64,000 bases of DNA. Origin: Nocardia flavorosea (GTDB taxonomy: Bacteria; Actinomycetota; Actinomycetes; Mycobacteriales; Mycobacteriaceae). The translations under genes were made by a program, and so were the position numbers. Below are positions 56,719 to 64,000 of the stretch, one piece after another (positions within the stretch are counted from its first letter, which is position 1; every line of letters begins with the position of its first letter). The notes beneath the pieces were generated by a model that was not told the DNA's origin, did no database searches, and was given only the letters and a program-made list of their open reading frames with translations. Where the stretch lies: NCBI RefSeq assembly GCF_015477805.1, contig NZ_JADLQL010000001.1, positions 1,178,001 through 1,242,000 on the forward strand, given 5' to 3'.

Positions 56719-57600
56719 TCACCGAGCCGGAGCATCGAGGAGGGCCGCGAGGATCGGGGTCGGGTCGATACCCGCCGGCAGGTCCGATACCTGTCCGTCG
56801 CCGACTTCCACGACCCGCCAGGCACCGTCCGCGCGAAGCGCGAGATCCGTCGTGAGGAAACGGGCGTCCGAGTGCGCGACGCATGCGGCGACCCGGTCCA
56901 GTACTGGCTCCGGGCACTCATCCGGCGTGTCCGGATGCGGACCCACCAGCAACGGCTCACCGTCCAGCCACCACACCCGCGCCTCCGCGGGCCGGCGATC
57001 GCCGACGGTAAAGGATTCGAAAGCCCGGAGCACGATGCCGCCCGAGAGATAGTCGCCCTGCTCGGCGACGAACGCGGCCACGACTCGGTGCAGCCGGTCG
57101 ATATCTGTCAGGTCAGGGATGTAGCAGGCGGTGTCCCAGGCATGTTTGGCCGATTTGACGTAATCCTTGACGATCCCCGGACCGGCACCGAGCGGAGCGG
57201 CCGAGGCGGCCAGCGTTGCCCGGTCCGGTACTCGGCCCGGCGGGCTGGGCAGCCATCGGGTTGTCGCGGTGACCGGCGCGAAATTCGGGTACCAGCCGGG
57301 TAGTTCATGCGCTGATCGATAGGCTGCGGTATCGGTCAGCAATTGTGTTCCGCGGGCGGCCAGGGCTTCGGACAACGCCGAATATGCGGGCGAGGGGATC
57401 ATCCAGCCGCGATACCAGGCCGGGCCGCTGTCGCGGGGAATGCTGCGAACCGCCGCCACGGCATCGCCGGCAGCCAGCAGATCATGGTCGATCAGCCCGA
57501 CGCCGGCACCGAGTTGCCGAGCCTTCGCGGTCTCGGCGGCGAAATGGGGATCGGTACGTCGCGGATTCAGTGGATCGGCGCACGACAGCAGCATCGGCAT
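56719..57600 (-). CDS. ATP-grasp domain protein (R2K clade-like)
   Basis: The 293-residue protein resembles the R2K/DUF4343 group of ATP-grasp ligases. It has an N-terminal pre-ATP-grasp half, a Lys-containing segment GIVKDYVKSAKHAWDTAC and a C-terminal acidic end (WRVVEVGDGQVSDLP). R2K proteins are predicted peptide ligases associated with phage or conflict systems in some genomes. No partner substrate gene is visible here. The function is unknown. Confidence 0.7.
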   Translation of the reverse strand: MPMLLSCADPLNPRRTDPHFAAETAKARQLGAGVGLIDHDLLAAGDAVAAVRSIPRDSGPAWYRGWMIPSPAYSALSEALAARGTQLLTDTAAYRSAHELPGWYPNFAPVTATTRWLPSPPGRVPDRATLAASAAPLGAGPGIVKDYVKSAKHAWDTACYIPDLTDIDRLHRVVAAFVAEQGDYLSGGIVLRAFESFTVGDRRPAEARVWWLDGEPLLVGPHPDTPDECPEPVLDRVAACVAHSDARFLTTDLALRADGAWRVVEVGDGQVSDLPAGIDPTPILAALLDAPAR

Positions 57601-57739
57601 CGGTAAATGATCTCCGACCGGGCCGGACAGGTAAATCGAATTCTCGTGCGCCGTGCCGCCTACGTTCCTGCATTTGCCGGTCGCGCCATTACCTCAGCGG
57701 TAATTGCTGTCCGGCACACCACGAACCTACCGTCGAAAC

Positions 57740-58072
57740 ATGTCCGCTTACGGCTTCGCCCATTTGCGCAATCGCAAACCGCACCCCGACATCATCGAGT
57801 ATCTGGAACGTATCCAGGTCACGCTGGATCCGTTCGGTGGCCGATTCGTCATCCACGGTCCGCCGACCGAGGTGCTGGAAGGCGACTGGCCGGGAAGTAT
57901 GGTGCTGATCGAGTTCCCGGATATGGACAAGGCACGGGACTGGTACCACTCACCCGCATACCAGGAGATCCTGCCTCTGCGCGCCGATCACATCGATGGC
58001 GACCTGCTGCTGATCGAGGGCGTAGGCCCCGATTACGACCCCCGCGAACGCGCCACGAAACTACGTGCCTGA
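57740..58072 (+). CDS. DUF1330 family protein
   Basis: The 110-residue ferredoxin-fold dimeric alpha-beta barrel protein has the DUF1330 pattern: EYLERIQVTLDPFGGRFVIH, PGSMVLIEFPDMDKARDWYH and SPAYQEILPLRADHIDGDLL. The family function is not established. It is divergent from the ATP-grasp gene across 139 bp. Confidence 0.88.
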   Translation: MSAYGFAHLRNRKPHPDIIEYLERIQVTLDPFGGRFVIHGPPTEVLEGDWPGSMVLIEFPDMDKARDWYHSPAYQEILPLRADHIDGDLLLIEGVGPDYDPRERATKLRA

Positions 58073-58229
58073 GCATTCGGACGCGTCTCAATTCGATGGG
58101 CCACACGCGGCGAAGCCGATGTGGTGCGGCGGGAGAGGCGAACGCGTCGCTTCCGCGCTCGACAGCGGCGACTGCTGGTGGTTTCCGCGGTGGCGGGGCC
58201 AGACACCTCCACACCGGGAGTGAAGGTGT

Positions 58230-58565
58230 TCAGGCCGGCCGGGGTGCGTACATGATGACGGCAACTCCGAGGAGGCAGATGGTGGCGCCGGCGACGTCCC
58301 AGCGGTCGGGACGGAACCCGTCGAGGGCCATACCCCACAGCAGTGATCCGGCGACGAATACGCCACCGTAGGCGGCGAGGATGCGCCCGAAGTGGGCGTC
58401 GGGCTGCAGTGTCGCGACGAAACCGTAGAGGCCGAGTGCGATGACACCGGCGCCGATCCAGGCCCAGCCGCGATGTTCGCGCACGCCCTGCCAGACCAGC
58501 CACGCCCCGCCGATTTCCGCGACGGCGGCCAGAACGAACAGCAGGATGGAACGCAGGACGGTCAT
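58230..58565 (-). CDS. YnfA/UPF0060 family membrane protein
   Basis: The 111-residue protein has four transmembrane helices and the family words [45 protein letters not shown] and [18 protein letters not shown]. It is structurally similar to small multidrug resistance transporters. A transport role is inferred from the family. Confidence 0.92.
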   Translation of the reverse strand: MTVLRSILLFVLAAVAEIGGAWLVWQGVREHRGWAWIGAGVIALGLYGFVATLQPDAHFGRILAAYGGVFVAGSLLWGMALDGFRPDRWDVAGATICLLGVAVIMYAPRPA

Positions 58566-58726
58566 GAGCGGAGCCTAGACATCGGGTCCGCCCGGGCAAC
58601 GCCCACGGCCGGGCACATCCGGCACTCGCACCGACGCGGTGGCAACCCTCGGCGGTGTCGTGCTCAGCTGACGTGCGCCGGAAAGGCCGCCCGATCCGGT
58701 CGCGTCCGCGGACCGGACGGGACGGC

Positions 58727-59092
58727 TCAGTCCCGGTAGATCGCTACGTAGGCGTTCGTGGCGGTTCCGATGCTCATCGGCCCAAGGCACGAGGCCGTGC
58801 CGTGTCCGGACGGGCCGAAGGAACCACTCCACGATCCCTGGTACGGGCCGATGGCCATGAGCGGAAAGGCGTTCGGCACGCCGTGCAGGCCGAAACATTC
58901 GACGATCAGCGCGTACTCCCGTCCGGCGGGGCCCTCGTCGTGGCAGGTCGCCGCGGCACCGGTCAGATCCCGCGTGACCGTACAGTCCTGCGGCGCGGCC
59001 TGGGCCGTGCCGGCTCCGAAGGCCGTCGCGAAACCGGAAACCGCGACGGCGGCCACGACAGCGCGCACCGCGATCATTACGTTCCGCCGCAT
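58727..59092 (-). CDS. Small secreted protein, unknown function
   Basis: The 121-residue precursor has a signal peptide (VRAVVAAVAVSGFATAFGAG then TAQA-A, probable cleavage near residue 31) and a mature part of about 90 residues with four Cys (two of them in DCTVTRD and TCHDE), which probably form disulfides. The mature part ends NAYVAIYRD. I do not recognise the family; it resembles small exported actinobacterial proteins. Confidence 0.78.
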   Translation of the reverse strand: MRRNVMIAVRAVVAAVAVSGFATAFGAGTAQAAPQDCTVTRDLTGAAATCHDEGPAGREYALIVECFGLHGVPNAFPLMAIGPYQGSWSGSFGPSGHGTASCLGPMSIGTATNAYVAIYRD

Positions 59093-59189
59093 AGGAAACT
59101 CCTTGTCGCAACCGGTTTCACTGTCGGTTGATCATCGATGACCGGGTCCTTGTCGTTACCGGGGAAACAACGCAGCAGCAGGGGCTCCG

Positions 59190-59217
59190 GCGGGCCGGCT
59201 CGTGGCCGCCGGCCCGC
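59190..59217 (-). terminator. GC-rich hairpin downstream of nitroreductase gene
   Basis: GCGGGCCGGC (59190-59199) pairs perfectly with GCCGGCCCGC (59208-59217) around an 8-base loop, 40 bases past the nitroreductase stop. It lacks a U-run. Confidence 0.5.
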
Positions 59218-59256
59218 TCGGCGAGTGTGGAGCGATAGACAATATTCCCGAAGTGC

Positions 59257-59769
59257 TCAGACCTCGCCCTCGAGGGTCAGCACGACCAGCGGCATGGGGC
59301 GGTCGATCTTGGACTGGAAGTCCGCCAGCAGGGGGTTGTTGGCGAGCACCCAGGCCGCGAACTCGTCGTAGTCCGCGTCTTCGAGTACCTTGCCGGTCGC
59401 CTGGTAGGTCTTGTCCCGGAGTTCGATGGTGACCTGGGGATTCGCTTTGATGTTGTACCACCAGGCCGGGTACTTGTCCTCGATGAACGAGCTCACGTAC
59501 ATGGTGTCGTCCCGATACAGCGGCCCCAGCGGAGTGGTGTGCCGTTTACCGCTCTTGGCTCCCGTGGTGGTGAGCAGGATGAGATCACCACCCGCGTACG
59601 CACCACCCACCTTGCCCGAGTTCTCCCGGAACTCGTTGATCACGTCATCATTCCAGTTGGCGATTCCGCCCTCTTGGTCCCAGGACTGATTCCACGGCGC
59701 GTCCGGATCGTTGTAGTCGGTGATATCGGCCTGTTCCGGCCGGCCCGCGGTCGTTTCGATTTCGCTCAT
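59257..59769 (-). CDS. F420-dependent nitroreductase-like (Ddn/DUF385) protein
   Basis: The 170-residue split-barrel protein is of the deazaflavin-dependent nitroreductase family (relative of Ddn/Rv3547). Typical words are VINEFRENSGKVGG, LILLTTTGAKSGKRHTTPLG and YPAWWYNIKANPQVTIELRD. It binds reduced F420, an actinobacterial cofactor, and may reduce quinones or nitro compounds. The ATG at 59769 is preferred to the open upstream frame (to 59841) because the family starts near there. Confidence 0.9.
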   Translation of the reverse strand: MSEIETTAGRPEQADITDYNDPDAPWNQSWDQEGGIANWNDDVINEFRENSGKVGGAYAGGDLILLTTTGAKSGKRHTTPLGPLYRDDTMYVSSFIEDKYPAWWYNIKANPQVTIELRDKTYQATGKVLEDADYDEFAAWVLANNPLLADFQSKIDRPMPLVVLTLEGEV

Positions 59770-60064
59770 GATTCGAGTGTGCCGCCAATTCCGGCCACTT
59801 CCTGTCCTCAATTGAAAAGGGAACCGCGCTGCCGGTAGCACGCGGCGGTACTCCTTCGAACGGATTGCTCCTGAAGATCTCGGCGTCGAGCCGCTGAACG
59901 TGGTCCGCTCGCGGCACTGGACATGGTGTCCTGTCCGGTATTTCCGGCGTTACCACGCCTGTCGCCGGGAAGACCGCCAGCACTCCGGTCTCCGCCGGAC
60001 GCTCCCGCCGGCATGGTCCGGCCCCCAGGATCGGCCGGTGTGCCCGGCGACACCTTTCCCGTTG

Positions 60065-60115
60065 ATACCCCCGGGGGTATCGTTCGATAGCGAGCCGTAA
60101 TACCCCCGGGGGTAT
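60065..60115. promoter_or_regulatory. Two CsoR-family operators before MMPL gene
   Basis: The palindrome ATACCCCCGGGGGTAT occurs at 60065-60080 and again, identical, at 60100-60115, 35 bp apart. The consensus TACCCC-N4-GGGGTA is that of CsoR-family operators. The second copy overlaps the region just before the AGGAGGAG ribosome binding site (60121 on) of the MMPL gene. The rest of the gap 59770-60131 shows nothing else. Confidence 0.88.
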
Positions 60116-60131
60116 ATTCGAGGAGGAGAAG

Positions 60132-62291
60132 ATGGTCAGTTCAGCCGTGCGTCCACCGGGACCGGACGCCGCGCATACGGGCAGGCACGGCGGCGTACTC
60201 GGCAGGTTCGGCGCACTGATGGCGGGACATGCACGCATCGTGTTCGGCGTATGGCTACTCGTGTCGGTAGCGCTGGGCGCCGCCGCCCCGAGTGTGTTCA
60301 CCGCACTGGCCGGAGCCGGCTGGCAGGCCGACGGCTCGGAGTCGGTGCAGGTGCGCGAGCTGGCCCAGCAGCATTTCGGCGGAAACTCCTCGGCCGCGGT
60401 GCAGGTCGTAGTCCATTCGGCGGACCGGCCGGTGGAAAGCCGGCCGGTTCAGGCGGTACTCGGCGAGATCACCGCGGTCTTCGCGGGTGACGACCGGTTC
60501 GGGACGGTGGTGCCGCCACAACCGGGTCGATCGATCAGCCCGGACGGGCATACCGGCATCCTCATCGCGGGCGCGAACGCCTCCACCGACGAGATGGTCC
60601 GGGCCGTCGACGAACACAAGGATGCGCTGACCGCCCTGTCGGGCGACGGCGTGCAGGTGTACCCCACCGGCGTTTCGGCATTGTGGAGCGATTTCAACGA
60701 GGCCAATCACACGGCGATGATCAAGGCCGAAATGTTCTCGTGGCCGGTCACTCTGGCGATCATGGTGCTGGCGTTCGGATCACTGGTCGCCGCAGGGTTG
60801 CCGCTACTGCTGACCATGGTCGGCCTGGTTGCTTCGGCCGGCGGCCTGGTGCTGCTGAACGAGGTCACGCCCATCTCGGTGTGGGCGATGAACTTCGCGA
60901 TGATGTTCGCGCTGGCCCTGGGGATCGACTACGCCCTGTTCCTGGTCGCACGTTTTCGTGACGCCCTCCGGGGAGCCGCCGACGCGCGGGCGGCGGTTGC
61001 CGAGACCATGGACACGGCGGGCAAAGCGGTACTCCTGTCCGGGCTCACCGTGCTGGTCAGCCTGTCGGCAGTGCTGATCGTGCCGGCACCGGCGGTGCGG
61101 ACCATGGCGGTCGGCATCATGTTCGCCGTGGTCTTCGTCCTGGCGGCCACGATGACGCTGCTACCGGCGGCGCTGGGCGCCCTGGGCCGCCGGATCGATG
61201 CCGGTTCCCTCGCCTACGCCAGACGGCAACAGCACCGCTCACCGCGATTCGCCGCCTGGGGCCGGATCCTGCACGCTCACCCGTGGCCGTTCGCGGTCGG
61301 CGCGGCCGCGGTACTCGTCGCGCTGTCGGTCCCGGTGCTCGGGTTGAAGGTCGCCATGCCCTCGATCGGCGTCGTCCCCGCCGACGCACCTGTCCGGCAA
61401 GGGTATGAACTGGTCCAGGCCCAGATGGGCGACGGCGCGCCGGGCATGCTGCAGATTGTCGCCCCGGCCGGGGACGCCGAACAGGTCGCCCGGGTCGCGC
61501 GGGGCGTGGACGGGATCGCCATGGTCACTCCACCACAGACGGCCGGAGACGGCAGTGAATCGGTGTTGCTGCAGGCCGTACCCGAGATCGACCCGTCCGA
61601 CCCGCGCATGGGCGATATCCTGTCCGGCCTGCGCGGTGCACTGCCGGACGCGGCGCTGGTCGGTGGCGCGCCCGCGGAGAATCTCGATCTGCAGCAGGCG
61701 TTGAACGACTACTTCCCGGTCGTTGTCGGGGTGATCCTGGTGCTCGGCTTCGCACTGCTGCTGGTAGCACTGCGGGCACCGCTGATCGCCGCGCTCGGCA
61801 CCCTCGTCAGCCTGCTGTCGACCGCTGCCGCGTTCGGGGTGGCGAAACTGATCTTCCAGGACGGGCACGGCGCCGGTCTGCTCGGTTTCACCCCGCAGGG
61901 ATTCCTGGACGGCTGGGGTCCGGTGTTCTTCTTCGCCATGATCTTCGCCATCGCGATGGATTACACCGTGTTCCTGCTGGCCACCACCAAGGAACAGTAC
62001 GAGCGGTCCGGCGATCCGGCGACGGCGCAGATCGACGGGCTCGCGAATTCAGGGCGGGTGATCTTCGCCGCGGCCGCGGTGATGGTGGCCGTGTTCTTCA
62101 CCTTCGCGCTCGCCGAACCACTGCCGCCCAAGGAGATGGGCATCATTCTCGGTGTCGCGGTGCTGCTCGACGCGGTGCTGGTGCGCTTGGTGCTGCTGCC
62201 GGCGCTGCTGCGGCTGACCGGGCATGCCGCCTGGTGGTCGCCGGCGTGGCTGCGCAAGGCATTGCCGGCAATCAGCTTCGCTCACCGGTGA
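60132..62291 (+). CDS. MMPL-family transporter
   Basis: The 719-residue RND/MMPL exporter has two repeated halves, each with an extracytoplasmic loop. The first spans about residues 55-190. Conserved membrane segments include MFALALGIDYALFLVARFRDALRG (central helix, with the Asp-Tyr motif) and MIFAIAMDYTVFLLATTKEQYE. It probably exports a lipid or small molecule. At this length it lacks the large C-terminal extension of MmpL3. Two CsoR-type operators sit at its promoter, an unusual regulation for an MMPL protein. Confidence 0.92.
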   Translation: MVSSAVRPPGPDAAHTGRHGGVLGRFGALMAGHARIVFGVWLLVSVALGAAAPSVFTALAGAGWQADGSESVQVRELAQQHFGGNSSAAVQVVVHSADRPVESRPVQAVLGEITAVFAGDDRFGTVVPPQPGRSISPDGHTGILIAGANASTDEMVRAVDEHKDALTALSGDGVQVYPTGVSALWSDFNEANHTAMIKAEMFSWPVTLAIMVLAFGSLVAAGLPLLLTMVGLVASAGGLVLLNEVTPISVWAMNFAMMFALALGIDYALFLVARFRDALRGAADARAAVAETMDTAGKAVLLSGLTVLVSLSAVLIVPAPAVRTMAVGIMFAVVFVLAATMTLLPAALGALGRRIDAGSLAYARRQQHRSPRFAAWGRILHAHPWPFAVGAAAVLVALSVPVLGLKVAMPSIGVVPADAPVRQGYELVQAQMGDGAPGMLQIVAPAGDAEQVARVARGVDGIAMVTPPQTAGDGSESVLLQAVPEIDPSDPRMGDILSGLRGALPDAALVGGAPAENLDLQQALNDYFPVVVGVILVLGFALLLVALRAPLIAALGTLVSLLSTAAAFGVAKLIFQDGHGAGLLGFTPQGFLDGWGPVFFFAMIFAIAMDYTVFLLATTKEQYERSGDPATAQIDGLANSGRVIFAAAAVMVAVFFTFALAEPLPPKEMGIILGVAVLLDAVLVRLVLLPALLRLTGHAAWWSPAWLRKALPAISFAHR

Positions 62292-62316
62292 TGTGCCACA
62301 GCAGACATCCCGACTG

Positions 62317-62332
62317 ATACCCCCAGGGGTAT
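62317..62332. promoter_or_regulatory. Third CsoR-family operator
   Basis: ATACCCCCAGGGGTAT differs from the two MMPL sites by one central base and lies 37 bp before the csoR-family start. It is therefore probably autoregulatory. Confidence 0.85.
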
Positions 62333-62347
62333 CGTCGGTGGTGGTGA

Positions 62348-62638
<291 letters not shown>

Positions 62639-62681
62639 ACGGTGCGCCCCCTCGCCCGGAAACGAACCGAAAGGACATACC

Positions 62682-63083
62682 GTGAACATCGCATTGTCGA
62701 CAACTTTGAAAGCCGGCTTCGACGAGGCCGTCGAAAGAACCCGCACCGCACTGTCCGCACAGGGCTTCGGCGTGCTGACCGAGATCGATATGCAGGCCAC
62801 CCTGAAGGCGAAACTCGGCGAGGATATGGAGGAGTACCTGATCCTCGGCGCCTGCAATCCGCCGCTGGCACATCGAGCCGTGGGCGTGGACCGGCAGATC
62901 GGGCTGCTGTTGCCGTGCAATGTGGTGGTCCGCCGCGACCCCACCGCCGCCGATACCGTCATCGTCGAGGCGATGAACCCCGACATCATGGTCGAGGTCA
63001 CCGGTGAACCCGCACTGAATCCGGTCGCCGCCGAGGCCGCGGCGAAACTGCGTGCCGCCATCGATTCCCTGGCGGCGAACTGA
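62682..63083 (+). CDS. DUF302 domain protein
   Basis: The 133-residue protein (GTG start) has a DUF302 fold (EAVERTRTALSAQGFGVLTE; MQATLKAKLGEDMEEYLILG; AHRAVGVDRQIGLLLPCNVV; VIVEAMNPDIMVEVTG). The conserved CNPPLAH and PCN Cys residues stand out. DUF302 genes often sit beside CsoR-family regulators. The biochemical role is unknown. It follows the regulator by 43 bp and is probably co-transcribed. Confidence 0.88.
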   Translation: MNIALSTTLKAGFDEAVERTRTALSAQGFGVLTEIDMQATLKAKLGEDMEEYLILGACNPPLAHRAVGVDRQIGLLLPCNVVVRRDPTAADTVIVEAMNPDIMVEVTGEPALNPVAAEAAAKLRAAIDSLAAN

Positions 63084-63092
63084 ATCCGCGGA

Positions 63093-64000
63093 TTACGCAG
63101 ACGTCCGCTCCGGGGTGACGATGGTGCCGTAGTCGAGCCCACCGTGACTGTAGGTGGGCACGACCGGCCATTGACGTTTCCACGGAGCGCATTCCGAGGA
63201 CGGAATGATCTGCAGCCAGCGCGGATCGCGGGGCGAAGGCGAGGCCAGGGTTTTCTCCTTGACCATGGAGTCGTACTGGTCGAGCGAGTCTTCCAGGGTG
63301 TTGCCGTTGAGGACGACCTCGCGGCCGTAGAACGCCGCCTGCTGTTTCACGCCGGGGATGGCGGACAGTTCGGGTTGCCAGCTGTCCGCGGCCATTCCGT
63401 TCTCCGAGGAGACCCAGACACCGTCGGGCGTGTTGAGCACCAGCGAGTGGTTGCCGTCGGTATGGCCCGGTGTCCACAGCAGGCTCACCCCGACCCCGAG
63501 TTCGACATCGCCGTCGAAGGTCAGCAGCCGGTCGCGGGGCACGCCGTTCATACCGCCGTCGACGTACCAGGCCCATTGCATCGGGTGCATGGATTCGAAG
63601 GTGCCGAGTTCTTTGCGGTGCACGAGCAGTTCGGCATTCGGGAACAGCGGTTGCCGGGGTGCGGTTTCGCCTTCGATCACCTCGGTGCTGCCCATGATCA
63701 TGCGGACGTCCTGGACGTGGAGGTGGTCGAAACTGAGGTAGTCGACGTCGTCGTTGCGCAGGCCGAGCCGCGGCAGCACCGTATCGGGGTCGTTGTAGTA
63801 CTTGACGAAGAATTTGTCGGCGCCGAAACGCTGGGAGAACCGCTGCAACTTGGCGTAGAACGGCGCCTCCGCCGAACCGGCCGCCACCGTGGGCTCCCAG
63901 ACGAGGGTTTTCCGGGCGCCGTCGAAGCCTTCGAACTGGATCACGAACATCCGGTTGATGATCGAGATCATCGGGTTCAGGTTCAGCGAATAGCCCTGGA
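63093..64000 (-). CDS. Metallo-beta-lactamase-fold hydrolase, partial at right edge
   Basis: The visible 3' part (over 290 codons) is open past the last base of the window, so its start lies outside. It has the Zn-site word FDHLHVQDVR (HxH...D), LLWTPGHTDGNHSLVLNTPDG (His after Gly) and DGGMNGVPRDRLLTFDG, as in AHL-lactonase-like or related MBL hydrolases. The C-terminus ends with SHGGLDYGTIVTPERTSA. The substrate is unknown. It converges on the DUF302 gene with only 9 bp between. Confidence 0.8.
   Translation of the reverse strand, partial: QGYSLNLNPMISIINRMFVIQFEGFDGARKTLVWEPTVAAGSAEAPFYAKLQRFSQRFGADKFFVKYYNDPDTVLPRLGLRNDDVDYLSFDHLHVQDVRMIMGSTEVIEGETAPRQPLFPNAELLVHRKELGTFESMHPMQWAWYVDGGMNGVPRDRLLTFDGDVELGVGVSLLWTPGHTDGNHSLVLNTPDGVWVSSENGMAADSWQPELSAIPGVKQQAAFYGREVVLNGNTLEDSLDQYDSMVKEKTLASPSPRDPRWLQIIPSSECAPWKRQWPVVPTYSHGGLDYGTIVTPERTSA

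Overview
The window looks like a chromosome segment from a mycolic-acid-producing actinomycete, most likely Nocardia or a close relative. The evidence is GC-rich sequence, a complete Pup-proteasome system, an F420-type nitroreductase, MMPL and KasA/B-like proteins, and a gene order that parallels the Mycobacterium tuberculosis Rv2095c-Rv2125 region. No tRNA, rRNA, CRISPR array or intact insertion sequence was seen.

Region 1 (63-24190) is the conserved backbone. On the minus strand lie dop, pup, prcB, prcA, pafA, pafB and pafC, which encode Pup ligation and removal, the 20S proteasome core, and the PafBC DNA-damage regulator. The proteasome ATPase gene mpa sits about 11 kb away. It is separated from dop by an accessory block: DUF418 protein, TetR, FAD monooxygenase, DUF3533-type membrane protein, AraC-DinB, DHFR-like, AIM24, ArsC-like and GT39. 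A LppK-like lipoprotein, trmI, a RecB-like nuclease, hisG and hisE follow. Convergent gene pairs here end in strong inverted repeats.

Region 2 (24364-37037) holds a TetR gene and then, on the minus strand, a compact three-gene operon: a BesD/HalD-like 2-oxoglutarate oxygenase, a SAM methyltransferase, and a choline/carnitine O-acyltransferase homologue. This is the best candidate in the window for an undescribed pathway, possibly making and acylating a carnitine-like betaine. A HAD phosphatase, a Ser/Thr kinase, metH and a PAC2-family gene complete the block.

Region 3 (37068-49750) is accessory and shows turnover. It holds a recombinase-like orphan, an XRE regulator, an M15 peptidase with a decayed duplicate of its 3' end, a broken DUF5753 regulator beside its DUF397 partner, a nucleotidyltransferase, a divergent SDR/TetR pair, an Rpn-like nuclease with tetrapeptide repeats, an integrase remnant, and an arsenic locus (arsR, arsI, a deleted MFS transporter, an ArsO-like oxidoreductase, a truncated hydrolase). 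A stand-alone KAS-II enzyme follows.

Region 4 (49878-64000) holds a BlaI/M56 pair facing a DsbA-CcdA thiol-redox pair across an operator built on a 17-bp period. It continues with a TetR-KstD pair, small metabolic genes, and a CsoR-family regulon (MMPL exporter, regulator, DUF302 protein) with three near-identical palindromic operators. A metallo-beta-lactamase-fold gene runs off the right edge.
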